This document shows, piece after piece, positions 13,801 to 26,500 of a stretch of DNA of 64,000 nucleotides. A program made the translations under genes and the position numbers. A model generated the notes under the pieces. The model was given only the letters and a program-made list of their open reading frames with translations, was not told the DNA's origin and ran no database searches. The first letter of the stretch is position 1. Every line of letters begins with the position of its first letter. This DNA is from Bugula neritina (lineage: Eukaryota; Bryozoa; Gymnolaemata; Cheilostomatida; Bugulidae), in NCBI GenBank assembly GCA_964035545.1, contig OZ037767.1:23827128-23891127 (forward strand), in the 5' to 3' direction.

Positions 13801-16355
13801 AAATGTTTCAACATGTTATGAAAAACAAGTGCATGCTCAACTGTATCATCTGACTCATTTTACAGCAGAGTCTGTCACGTGATACTTTGTCTGCCAGTAG
13901 AGCGCTAAAACATAGGTTTCTGGTCGTTTGATCAGTGACATCACAGCCATTGTTATGCAGATGACGAAAATATGACACAAAGCTTTATTGCTTCATAGCC
14001 ATTGAAATGACAAAAGCAATTAAATGTTAAGAAATACCAGCACTAACTTTATTTGCAATATTTTTTCATCTTGAGCCTGCACATGCCTTGCTAACAGCTT
14101 AGCATGAATTTAAACAACCTTGAATACACTAATAGTTGTTAATACCTTCATCAACTTTGTATAAGTTACACATCTACAAATAAGAAGCATCTATATTGTG
14201 TGGGCACATGGGCTTTTGCAACAGATTTCTACGTGACATAAAGATATCAGGGCTGACAGAGAAAGTAAATGTCAAATTGCCAAATCAGCAGCAGCAGTTG
14301 CAACAGCAGCAGCAGTAGCAGCAGTAGAAGCAGTAGCAGTAGTAGCAGCAGCAGTAGCAGCAGTAGTAGTAGTAGTAGTAGTAGTAGTAGCAGTAGCAGC
14401 AGCAGTAGCAGCAGTAGAAGCAGTAGCAGTAGCAGCAGTAGAAGCAGCAACAGCAGCAGCAGTAGCAGCAACAACAGCACTGTATGCTGTTTTTGCTTTA
14501 TCTAATCAACTCACATGCAACTTTTAGGTACTCACTGGGTATGGGAGCTGATGAAAATGTTGAAGAAAGGACAGGCCGTTGCAGATGGTATTCCAAAAGA
14601 AATGGGTCATTTAGAGTTTTTCCCTCCTAGCGTTCTCAGAAAAATCAATGGTAGTGACATGCCAGTGTATGCCACACATTTCCCACTTTGGTGTCTACCC
14701 AAGTCTTCTTACACCAACTCACAACTGGGTGAGTTACGATAGTTGGCCAGCTTTATTACTAAGCCTGAGTAAATTTCTGGTGTCTTTACCAAGGTGGTGT
14801 GAAAACACTAATCATAGTGAAGATAAATTCTACTGCTAGACTCTAGAGCATTAAAAAACAAGCAGCTCATTTTATCAATTTATAATATTAACTCTTTAAA
14901 CTTATTATTTGGATATTGGTCACAAACAATTAAGATGATTCTGAAATTTGAAATGTAAACACATATTTGTGTGCATAAATGTGTGTGTGCATGCCTGCGT
15001 GGTGAGTGCGTGCGCGCGCGTGCGTGTGTGTGTGTGGGCAGGTTTGCCGTATACGCGTGTGAGGTGCACACAAGTGTGTATAAGAATATCAACTAACTTT
15101 AAATTTATTGTCATTACAGTTTATGTATACCGGAACCCTAAGGACGTCTGCGTCTCTCTGTTTTACCATTTCCAAGGCATGTCAGAAGCAAACCCAAAAG
15201 ATTTTCCTCCACTCTCATTTGATCAGCTGTTTGAAATGTTCATGGGACCCTCTGAAGCCAGTATGTATTCATGTTGTATGGCATGACCTCTTGTAGATCT
15301 CTTCAATAGTTTCGTTGTGAATTCTCGTGATGCACTCTGTCATTTATATTCGTGTTCATGTTACTGCTTCCATTTTTTTCTTATGTCTTTTTTTTTATAT
15401 TTGACTTTTTTGCAATTTTGTTGTTGTTGCTGGAATCATTTTTTAGCACAAAAAAGTAAAATATTGAATGTTTTTTTTTAAATAACATGACAGCCACCTG
15501 CAGGTTATCTTACAACAGTTTTGACACGGCTCAACAAGTGGAACAAAAAGTCTAGGTTACTTTTGTGACGTGTACAAGGTTCGAGAGTGACTAAAAAAAG
15601 TAACAGAGCACTCTAGATTATCGCAAGTAATCATAGACTCACAAAGTTATGTAATAATTTTCTAGATTTGATGGGAAGCTGGTTTGATCACGTGGCTGAC
15701 TACTGGGATAACCACAGAACAAATGCCAACATTCTGTGTGTGATGTATGAGCAACTGAAAAAGGTGTAGTGATTTGCTTTACCACCTTCTGTCTATATTC
15801 TATAGCATAAAATGAGAACCTAATTGAATTTTTTCATTCTAATAAGTCTGAATACTTGCTTAATGAAAACTAAAAACTTTTTTTAGGACCCAGTAGCAGA
15901 AATTAAGCGGATAGATGAGCACATTGGAAGTGGTGCAACTGACGAGTTGGTACAGGAAGTGATGGATGCAACCTCTTTCAAGACATTAAAGAAGACAAAA
16001 GAATCATCTGAACAGCATATAGCCTTCTTGTTTAAGGGCACAATGTATAGAAAAGGGGTGGGTAGGCACGTCACCTATTTGAATATAAGCAATTTTACTG
16101 TAGGCTACAACTGACATCTTATACATAAAATTGTATTTAAATATAACTTCAGTTGTATATTTTTTCATATTCATAATAAGTATTATAATATATTAATATT
16201 TGAAAATTGGTATTAATGTTTATTAACTATACATACAGGAAGTGGGAGATTGGAAAAACTACTTCAGTGATGAACAAAGCAGACGTCTGGATGAGAGACT
16301 TGAGCAGTGGCAGAAGGAAAGAGCAGAACCCGTGCCGCTAATATTTGAATTGTAA
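10899..16355 (+). CDS. Cytosolic sulfotransferase (SULT family), 7 exons
   Basis: The family transfers sulfate from PAPS to hydroxyl or amine groups of small molecules. Exons: 10899-11079, 12400-12549, 14528-14728, 15120-15260, 15666-15763, 15887-16057 and 16239-16355. All intron phases agree, giving 352 residues against the usual ~290-300. The extra length is a charged N-terminal extension of about 65 residues. The 5'-phosphosulfate loop reads TYLKSGTHW (family consensus TYPKSGTTW, so Pro is Leu). The catalytic His lies in THFPL. The 3'-phosphate motif is YRNPKDVCVSLFYH. The PAPS motif RKGEVGDWKN is split between the last two exons. The usual dimer motif (KxxFTVxxE) is lost: the sequence continues FSDEQ. 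The protein starts MGCAAS, an N-myristoylation/palmitoylation-type start, with the ATG abutting an acceptor-like ttccag, which suggests an upstream untranslated exon. Subfamily and substrate cannot be told. Confidence 0.93.
14283..14490 (+). repeat. (AGC/AGT)n trinucleotide tract in sulfotransferase intron 2
   Basis: About 200 bases of interrupted agc/agt/agaagc triplets end about 40 bases before the acceptor of exon 3 (14528). The poly-Ser and poly-Leu open frames it creates are artefacts of the repeat. It sits where a branch point would normally lie, with only a short pyrimidine stretch between it and the exon. Confidence 0.95.
14985..15048 (+). repeat. GT-rich microsatellite
   Basis: Alternating gt/gc dinucleotides in sulfotransferase intron 3. 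The reverse-complement frames here (His/Thr/Arg-rich) are repeat artefacts. Confidence 0.9.
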
Positions 16356-17449
16356 ACACGGCAAACGTCCGGCCATGTTGACATTATTTTAATCATTTTT
16401 AGTCGGTGGATATTTTGGTTTTAAAATATTTTTTCATTGCTATTCCACAGTTAGTTGAAAGACAAATACTTTGTAATTGATGAACAACTAAAAATAATGT
16501 AGAAATCAATTTCCTAGAGTTATAGCTTTCTTTGAAGGCTTGCAACATCAGTTGGACTCTTGCAGTTTCTACACAAAAACGCAACTTATTGTTGGCTGGC
16601 TCTGTTACCACGTGATAATCATTTGACTATATTTATAAAAGATATATATTTTTACTCTTGATGAAATAAATACAGTAGAGGACAGTGCCTTTAACCTTTA
16701 ACCTTTACCATGTCAATCATTTAACTTTTATTTGCTTGTATTTCTATAAATACATTTAGTTCCATTGCACTTTTTATTGTTTGTATAGACAGTTTTCTTA
16801 TAAAATACACTCCAAGCCATATTTATTTAATAAGTTTAATATTGTATATTTAAAGACTTGATGTTTACTTTATTTGAAAAATACAGAAAGCTGCAAAAAC
16901 ACAAGGCATTTTATTTTCAATCTGATTTTATTTGCAACCTCAAAAAGCTTAAATATCTTCTACCACCTAAATTCTTCTGAATCATTGAAAAGTTTAGTAT
17001 TTTTAAAGTTTTACCAACATAATGTTTACAGAAATATATGCTACAAAAATAGTCAAAAAAGCATAACTTAAAAATTAATTGTACTTACACTAACCGTCAA
17101 TACAACTTCATTTTCCCATAACACAAAATTCATGCTTGGTAGCAAAAAGTTGTCAATGCAAGACTTTTCTTATTTAAAATATACTGGTAACCATTTTAGA
17201 AACTTCAAAATTCTTTGACATAGTTAGAAGCTTAATAGAAAATAATCTCGACTCAGCATAATTTTGCTAGACACGGTAAAAATGTATTTTGTACAAACAT
17301 CTTTTGCACATTTTATGAATAAAAACAATGCCAGAAAATACATAACAATATGCCAGTAGATGCAATAGTAAAATAGCTAAAACTATATGATTAATAAAAT
17401 AATGCATGTAAAGAAACATTCAACAACCATAGACAGTATGTTGAAAGAC
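16356..17449. other. Shared 3' region between convergent genes
   Basis: Holds the 3' untranslated regions of the sulfotransferase (+) and the first racemase-like gene (-). The sulfotransferase polyadenylation signal aataaa is at 16665-16670, about 310 bases after its stop. I see nothing else coding in the remaining AT-rich sequence. Confidence 0.7.
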
Positions 17450-20400
17450 CTAATATCCTTTTGAGAAACTATCATACCACGGTAAGTTGGTAATATCAAC
17501 ATTTCCTCCGCACACAATAACTCCCACTTTCTTTATGTCGGCAGGAAGTGAAGCCATCTTGTCTGTAAACAAAGCAGCAACAGCAGCACCGGCAGCAGCT
17601 TCTATTACTTGCTAATAAATAGAATTTGATAATATTTTATGAAAATATTTGAATTTAGTATAAAGGACAAAAATGCTTTAATACTAAAAAATGGGTGTGG
17701 AGTCATGCCATGGTGCAAATCTGTACATTACCTGTCATTAAATTTCAACATTCATCCGTAGATAAAGCTTAAATTACCTTCATGCGATGAAATGAAAACT
17801 TCATTGCTTCAATCATTTCTTCATCGGACTATAAAAAATAATGTTGGTATAACATGTGTAGCCTACACAGATATCATATATATTGAACTATAATTAGAAT
17901 ATTTCTTGCCTTCAAAATTTAGGAAAAAACAAATAGTAGTACATAGTTGATGGAGCACGAGTTATTAGGTATTGGAGTTATGTACTCATGACATATAAAA
18001 ACTAAAATCTGCATATTTATGCTAGAATATTGTGTTTGATAGAATTTGGTTCTTACAATCTCAAACACTTCTTTCTCCGCAACCTCTTGTAGAATCTTGA
18101 AGGTATTGTGGCCAGCTTGCTGTAGTTTAATTCCCTCAGCTATAGTGTCAAGAAATTGGGGAGGGTTTGGCCACTCCCTCTCTCCAGAACGTAGGCACTG
18201 CTCCATCATCTTGCCTTTAATACAAAGTTACAGTCTATTGTATACACCAGCAATTTATGAATGGGTCATATGTTTCTAAGCTCCGCACTATGAGAATGGA
18301 TTTTTCATTCGATGTTTTGAAACTGTTGTATCCAATGAAACCTTAGCCATAAATTCTTGCCCACTGCAACCACAAATTCATCTGTACAAGCATCCACTCG
18401 AATAATGAAAAATAATGGAAACGCAATGATAGCCCAGACCTAATGATCACCTCAGAATATAAGCATTAACATAATAATCAACAACGTTGTCTTATTATTT
18501 ATATATGCACGAGTCATACTTCAAATCAGACACACTTTTAGTTTCGAAATCTAAGAGATAGAATTATATTCTTGAGTGACTTCTTACCAGTTCACGAGTT
18601 TATCTATTAATTTATATTATAGTGATTACTCATCTAAATGTTGCTCCCTGCTTAGACTGAATATAATTATCAAACATAGATTAGGTGACTACACCTTTCA
18701 CCTACCTAACGGTGTTACTAGGTACACCCTGCAAGATGGTCTCAGCGCTTTTATTGCCACTCCAATACCAGAGGCCAAACCTCCACCACTCATAGAAACC
18801 AGTATAGCGTCCACATCTGGTACCTGCTCCAGTAGCTCTAGCCCAATTGTTCCCTTTAATAACACATCTTTGAAATACTATTATGTAATTGAGCTGTATA
18901 AACATAAAAAACAACGTACAAGCTTTTCACCTTCCACATGTAATTTTTGCCCGATCTAAAAAATTGAACCAACCACTGACATGCTGCAAAATAGCATCAT
19001 TTTTCAAATATAAAATAAAAACGTAAAAGTAGAAATAAAATGAACAAACATTTTTTAGTTTATTACTTGAACCACTACTGACGTACACTTTGCACATTCT
19101 GCTATAATATCAGAGCTATCACATACACTTTACCTGTCCAGCTATAATATCACAGCTATCACATGCACTTTACCTGTCCAGCTATAATATCAGAGTTATC
19201 ACATCCACTTTACCTGTCCAGCTATAATATCAGGGCTATCACATACACTTTACCTGTCCAGCTATAATATCAGGGCTATCACATACACTTTACCTGTCCA
19301 GCTATAATATCAGGGTCATCACATGAGCTGATGTACACTTTGCCCGTCTCCTTACATACTTTCTGCATAGCCTCAATCCTGAAAACATATAAAAAATATT
19401 TTCAACAGCTTGTTTAATTTTACTGCTTTTTATCATATGAACTAAATTTACATACAGTAATGTGAACGTTGTATAGCAAATAAAATCACATAAACAATGC
19501 TACTGATTTAGCAGGTTAATGTCTTTTGCATTATTCAAAGATGTACAAGTTTCATTGAGTTTGTTTTTAACTTGAATAAAACAAGTTATATAAAAGTGAA
19601 AAATTGGATGATAAAAGGAAGCTGTAAATGTGTTGAAAACATTTTATATTAACACTAGCAAAGCTTGTTAAATTACCAAAATATATATATATTCTAGTTT
19701 CAGTTATATCGCAATCAACTCTGTGGTCATTTCCAAAGTATTCTTTAATCTGAGTTATACAAAATGTATCTCTCACTTATACCTGCCACTTGGAGTTGGA
19801 TAACACTCGATCAACTCCGCACCAAATCTCTTGATGGCATCCATCTTGCAGGCAGGAGTGCCTTTAGGTACGATAATAGTGCAGGGTAGACCTACCACAC
19901 TTGCTGCTCGGGCTAAGGCTTGTCCATGGTTACCACTGCTATGAGTCACCTACAAGCATCTTACAGTTTGAAAGTATTTTATTATTATGCATCTTTTCTG
20001 AGATTTAAATTTTCTGCTACTTTACTATTATAAAATTAGTTTAAATTGTGCAGAACTCATCAAATAAAAACCTAAAGTTAAAGATGTTTTTGGCTCCGTA
20101 ATTACATTAGAATTGATCAGTAAGCTAAATTTTTTGCCAGAACAATTTGCTTGATTACACTTAAATATTTAATATATTATAAAGTTTTGAAGTTTGGACA
20201 ACATTTTGAACATAAACTACTGGCATTAAAAATGTGGATCTTGGAAGTCACAATACCAGCATGTCTCAACTAAAACCTATAGCTGATGGTGTCATCATAT
20301 TTTAAATTGTTGGGTTAAAAAATTATAAAAACATACAATACTGTAAATTAATATAGTTAAGAGGTCATTTGAAATGCATAGAGAACTATAAACTTGTATA

Positions 20401-21502
20401 GAAAATTATTTATAAGTGAAGTCATTGAAATTTCCACAAAAAATCATAATATTAACAACTTAAAGCGCCAGAGATTATTGTAATTATCATATAAAATATC
20501 AATGCATTGTATTCAAAATTTAAATTCAAGCACAGTCATTTAAATACTGTATTAAACTATTGAAAAATAACCAGCTAAAATATAATGATGTCAGTAGTAT
20601 AGTTCATATATACACTATGTAACTATTACCACTCTCTATAAATGTAATGCACCATGTCTGCTACAACTTATACTTTACAGAGAAGTGTTGAGTTACACTG
20701 AACATACCACTCCTGGGTGTTTCACACCTTCTTTATCACTTTTACTTTTCAGCAGTGCCACCTGTCGAAAATAGTGTATATCATTAGAACAATCATTCAA
20801 TGGAAGCTAAATTGATGAGAGTCAAAACATTCAACACTTTTTAATCGTCCATAAACTCCTATAGATCTATGCTAGACAAAATACACACATATTAGAGCTA
20901 AATAGTCATGGTGTGTATCAGTCGCACAGCACAGTATTGAAAGGAACTCTGTGCTTTGTAATCACTCAGTAGGCGTAGTATTGGGATTCAATGTTTTAAT
21001 AGGTGTATTCTTGTTAGTTAGCAAACTAGTCGCTGTTGTGGGTCTCTAATCTACTTTACCCCCCCCCTCCCTCCTTAAAGTTAAACATTATTGCAGGAAC
21101 TGCAGTAGATAACGAGCATTTTTGAATTCTGAAAAAAATTGCTGTGCAACTAAAACACAAGACACGGCCGTAACTCACAGCGTCTTGGATACCATCTTCA
21201 TACCTCAACTATAAGCATTGAATGTGCACAGTGTTTTACAAGTAAGAGTGTATACTGATCACAAGTTACAAACTCACAGCATTTAGAGCTCCTCTAATCT
21301 TGAAAGCACCCGTAGACTGAAGATGTTCTGCCTTGAAGTACACTTGTCTACCAGTCAGTCTATCTGCCTCGGAACACTGTAATACCGGTGTGTACTTCAC
21401 TTGACCTTTTATTCTCTCTCTGGCTTCTTGAATGTCTTTCAGTGTCACCAGATCCATATCTACAGTCATATTTAATTTTATCATAGCCTTTGCTCTAGAC
21501 AA
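17450..21502 (-). CDS. Serine racemase / threonine-serine dehydratase-like PLP enzyme, copy A, 8 exons
   Basis: A fold-type II PLP enzyme. Relatives racemise serine or aspartate, or deaminate serine or threonine. Exons on the minus strand: 21278-21502, 20708-20761, 19783-19949, 19294-19378, 18706-18853, 18057-18214, 17778-17828 and 17450-17611. Phases agree, giving about 349 residues if the first ATG is used (three more lie within 20 codons). The Schiff-base Lys is in GAFKIRGALNA. The re-face Ser motif is THSSGNHGQAL. The phosphate loop is SGGGLASG, with the first Gly of the usual GGGG replaced by Ser. The human SRR metal-site segment (EPSNADD) is replaced by TPLGKMM, and human Asn154 aligns with Cys in YISSCDDPDIIAGQ, a stretch closer to bacterial dehydratases (PPYDDP). 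Racemase activity is therefore uncertain. No ACT domain is present. Its tandem partner lies about 2 kb away. Confidence 0.9.
19101..19334 (-). repeat. 40-bp tandem array duplicating the exon 4 splice donor (copy A gene)
   Basis: The block gctataatat recurs at exactly 19101, 19141, 19181, 19221, 19261 and 19301, a period of 40. On the minus strand each unit contains 'gatattatagctggacag' followed by gtaaagtg or a close variant: the last ~18 coding bases of exon 4 plus its 5' splice site. Unit 1 (19301 onward) is the real exon end. The others lie in the intron. The outermost copy (19101) has a degraded donor. Confidence 0.95.
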
Positions 21503-23516
21503 GGCTATGGGATTACATATTACACATAGGGAGGGGGTTTTGTCACTAGGTCTTTAGGCTATTTATTAGCTCTTAGTCCTTGAAAATCTAATATCTAATT
21601 GCAACCAGTTGCTGCCATTATCATTTTAACTCTTTACACAGGGGTATATAATATACTTTTAGTACTGTATACCCATACTAAAACAAACAGTGATACGTAT
21701 ACATTTACTACTCATGCTACAACACACAGAAGTATTTACTTTTATTCCTGGTAGTGCAAATAGCTTGATGTTTCACGTATTATTTTTGAATTTTGCAGTT
21801 CCAGTCTGAAACTTGACTTTACAATCAGAGATACTGATAGGGTTAGGCATATACTTTTACTGTTATATAATTCAATAACAATGACATTCAGTGATTTACA
21901 GTGATAGATATAATGATATAATTAAATTAATATTATGGCTATAGTCTACACTCTAACTATAAATATAAGAAACTGAAAGTGAAAGTTATTCACATAACAT
22001 ACTGATACTCGTACTGATAGTGATACCCTTGCAGAGGCTTGAGCCTCTTACAGTTATACTCACTCACTAGCTGATACTTGTCGCAGATCTACTGTATAGT
22101 ACACTTTTCATTTGCTAACTAAAACCTGGTGTTTGTATCATGTGCACAAGTAGCTACTAGTTATATACTACTGCGTTATCTATTAGTATTGTGCAGCTAG
22201 CAGTGTTTCAATGCTTTAGAATTAAGATCTTCAATTGAACAAAGCATTGACATCGGTGCGAATACTAAGACGCTCTTTATTCATGTCGATTCTACGTAGA
22301 TTCCAGGCTATACTTATAGGAACGTGATACGCATCACGATAATATGAATATGCAGTAGTAACTGTATAATGTGGGCAGCTGCAAGCCATATTCATTGAAG
22401 TGGCAGTTCAAGAAGCGACCAATAAGCATCAGGATAATTTGAAAAAGCCCGGCATGGTGAATGTAAAACATAGTACTGTGTTATTGTCACATGGTATAGC
22501 ATATTGTTGTGTTATTGTCACATGGTAGAACTATAACATGCTATGTTATTGTCACATGATATAATAGTATACTGTGTTATTGTCGCATGATACAATATTA
22601 TAAAGCGTTATTGTCACATGATATAATATTATACTGTGTTATTGTCACATGGTCTAACATACTGGGTTAGTGTCACAAATATTGCCGAATTATGCAGTTG
22701 ATAAAATGCTCATGATCATAAATATGTAAACAATATTTTCAGGTTTCAAAAAGGCATATGTTGGAAGTATTAATTATTTCCATAAGGTTACAAATGAGTA
22801 TGTATGCGGGTTGTCTAATTGATTCTCCCTACCACTACAGGTTAGATAGTAGTTAACTAGTTATGATATTAACAATAATGACTTAGCACCTTGGTAAGGT
22901 TTATTGCGGCTTTCATGACTCTAGCTTCTAATCCAAGTGGAACCTTTTCGCATGAAATAAAACAACCATGTGCCCAACTATAGATTGAAAATACAGTAAG
23001 CCCAAGTCAGGCAAAAATCTGTATCATGACATCTAAGACAATTTCTGTCCTGAACCAAATTAGGAAAAATAACAAAAATTTGAGCTGATATCTGTGCAGT
23101 GGATTTTTGTCCGGGCAATGGAAAACAGCAGCTGAGTTTTATATGGAGTCTGGCTTTTAACATGAAACTTGACGATAACACTATGCTGATTTGACCAGAA
23201 AAATTAGAATTTATTTTCAATAAAGTATTAAAATGTGGGAGCGAGCAAAAGGTATATAAAAGTTCCATATTACACATAAATAGGTATATAATATAATATA
23301 TAAACAAAAACATTTTGCTAACCTAATATTCCACTGAGGAATGTAACAAGTGCTAGAGGTGTGACGCAACAAAATAGCAACAGCATAAAGTACTAGCTTA
23401 GTTGTGAAATATAATTTTCAGCAGTATCAAAGTATGAACTGCACAGAAGTAGAACTGAAAATAAATTTATTTATATTTTACAACATTCAACAACACTGGA
23501 CAGTATGTTGAAAGAC
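21503..23516. other. Intergenic region between the tandem PLP-enzyme copies
   Basis: Contains the presumed promoter of copy A near its start, a 30-34 bp minisatellite (22477-22690) and the 3' end of copy B. The copy B polyadenylation signal (aataaa on minus) is at 23466-23471, about 46 bases past its stop. No gene is seen. Confidence 0.6.
22477..22690. repeat. Degenerate 30-34 bp minisatellite
   Basis: Six to seven imperfect units, each with the core 'tgtgttattgtcacatg', separated by AT-rich spacers of varying length (variants ctatgttattg and agcgttattg). Confidence 0.85.
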
Positions 23517-26500
23517 CTAATATCCTCTTGAAAAACTGTCATACCACGGTAAGTTGGTAATATCAACATTTCCTCCACACACGATAACTCCCACTTTCTT
23601 AATGTCAGCAGGAAGTGAAGCCATCTTGTCTGTAAACAAAGCAGCAACAGCAGCACCGGCAGCAGCTTCTATTACTTGCTAATAAATAGATGGAACTTTG
23701 TTTTTAGTGTTTGATAATATTATTCTATCATAATATTGACACATTACATCCATATGTAGGTGCGTTTTAGTGTTTTGAAATAGTATTCTATTAATAATAA
23801 TATTTGCATGTAGTATATATGGTTTGTATACAGTTACTTCCCAACATATTACAAGAACTTACCTTCATTCTATGGAAAGTAAATTTCATTCCTTCAATCA
23901 TCTCCTCATCAGACTAAAATATTACAAACAGAACAATAAAAAGTGTGAAGGCTATGAGAATGTAGATTGATAATGGCTGCTACGACTGACACAAATGCTA
24001 CTTGTAACCTTTCTATATACTAGTGTAGATATGGTAGTTGATATACACTGCTGCACTATGTGTATAAACAATATGCGTTACTAATTCAAAGTGTTGTAAT
24101 TAAAGAATTTTAACAGCTGAATGGCTAGTATACCTAATGTTAAATAAAGCAAATTATGTTATTAAACACAAATGTCAAGCTAATAACAATGCTAGCACTT
24201 ATAGTTAATTATTTTTAGTAGCTAAAATATTCATTACAAACTGGCTGTCTTCCAAATTTCCTGAATCTTGATGCCAAGATTAAAAGGGAAACCCGCTTAC
24301 CAAGTGGGAAATCCCATCTTTTAGATGTTAACTCCCAACTTGAATATCAAATATACTCAATAAGTTCACAAGAATATTACTACTGGTACACAATATTTTG
24401 TTGGTGCCAGCTATAAGCCAGTGGCTAGCGTAGCTGACCTGTTAAATATTATCCTAAATTATTATAGATATATCCTAGATATATCCTGGTCACTATACAT
24501 TATTATTATAATCATTATATTATTATATTATTATAATACATTCGCATAATGCATGCAAATAGTTTTAATGACTGACCATTTCAAACACTTCTTTTTCTGC
24601 CAAGTCTTTCAAGATATTAAAAGTGTTGAAACCTGCCTGTTGCATCCTAATAGACTCAGCTATAGTGTCAAGAAATTGAGGAGGGTTGGGCCACTCCCTC
24701 TCTCCAGAGCGTAGACACTGCTCCATCATCTTGCCTGCAAAATATTTAAAAGTGAAAATAACATCACTAACTGAAAAGGCTAGAATAGTTGTTTTGTTAT
24801 AAAAAGTGCTATAGAGTTGAGTGGAAAAACCTGTGTGTGTTAATTGCAGTTGTAAACATGCATGTGAAAGTAATTTGGGAACAGAAACAGTGAAAAATGC
24901 GACAGATTCTAGTTTGAAATTGTTTTAGATCATATCATTGAATTAACGAACCAACCAACATTTTTAAGTGTGAATCTTACTTAGGCAGCGCAAATACGTA
25001 GTTTGGTGGTGTTCAGCTAATAAAAATTAACGTTAAACACTTAAATTGGAAATTTAAACACACACAGATTCAACTCAACACATATTTTAAAGAAGGTTCA
25101 TCTATTTGCAATTAAAGATTAAATTTCTTTCTTATATTTATGACCATTTGTTTGGATGGAGAGTCTCTATTGCTTGTAAACCCACAATGTTGTCAGTGAA
25201 CCGAACATCTGGGATCATGTTTACATTCTCTACTGCTCACCAGGTGGCGCTACTAAGTATATCCTGCAAGATGGTCTCAGCGATTTTATAGCAACTGCAA
25301 TACCAGAGGCTAAACCTCCACCACTCATAGCTATCAGTACAGCGTCCACATCTGGTACCTGCTCCAGTAGCTCCAGTCCAATTGTACCCTTCAAAAGACG
25401 CATTTTGAAGAATTGCAAAGTAAGCAAAACACTGTAATAATTCCCAATAATTATACTGTATGGTCCTTGGATTGGACTGAAGGTTATTTGCTAATATTGA
25501 AAACTAAAAATGACTGTCAAACACAAAACAATTTTTAATTTGCAAAATAAATCGGCACATATTTTATCTAAGTCAATTATTATCTGTAGTGTGTGAATAC
25601 TTCATACACACAGAACTTACCTGTCCAGCAATGACATCTAGATGATCATAAGGACTAATGAATACAGCACCTGTCTTAGCTCTCACTTTCTCCATTGCTT
25701 CAACTCTAAAGAAGACACTGACTTTATTGTAAACAGGATACACAGAATATTAGAAACTAAACCTGTTGAGCAGGTAGGTATTTCTACAGCAACAAAAGCT
25801 ATTACAGGACAATATAATATCCTATAATACCTTTTATAAATATTAATTAGTTAAATATTGAGAACACTAGTAGAACATCTACACCTTTTCAGGACCAAAA
25901 CATATAGCTTGAAAACTTTACAAATACTGGAAAACATTGCAAGAGAAAATGAATGCCAGTGCATAAAGCAGATAAAGTTATAAAATATTGAATATTATAA
26001 CAACTACTGCAAACCTGCTTGTTGGACTCGGATAACACTCTACCAACTTTGCTCCATACCCTTTTATGGCATCAGTTTTGCAGACAGGACTGCCTTTAGG
26101 CACGATAATAGTGCAGGGTAGACCTACGATTTGCGCTGCTCGGGCCAAGGCTTGTCCATGGTTACCACTGCTGTGAGTCACCTAAACCAGATAGAAGTTA
26201 GACACAAATGGCTCATGTCAGCAAGTCTTATAGTTGTACATATGCATGGCATACATGCTACTGTTTTATATTTCTTATATATTGGTAGGGGATTAAAACT
26301 CCAATTTTAAAAAATACAAATGGTGTTGAATTTCACAAGGTTTTCAAAGCAATGCTGTAAACTGCAATATCTGCACACTCAAACATCAATATTCAAGGAC
26401 ATTTAGTTATCAAAAAATTGAAACTCATTTCAAAAGTAGAAATCTGTTAAAATCGCAATAAAATATTTTATAAGAATAAGTCAAGTTTCTAGTGATTACA

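Noticed and set aside
14247-14505. Poly-Leu (minus) and poly-Ser (plus) open frames
   Set aside because: Products of the AGC/AGT triplet tract inside a sulfotransferase intron; no family similarity.
14880-15286. His/Thr/Arg-rich and Val/Cys-rich frames around 14950-15110
   Set aside because: GT microsatellite translation. Only 15120-15260 is real, as sulfotransferase exon 4.
19101-19334. Regular 40-bp repeats as a possible CRISPR-like array
   Set aside because: Units are contiguous without unique spacers and derive from an exon edge in a eukaryotic gene.
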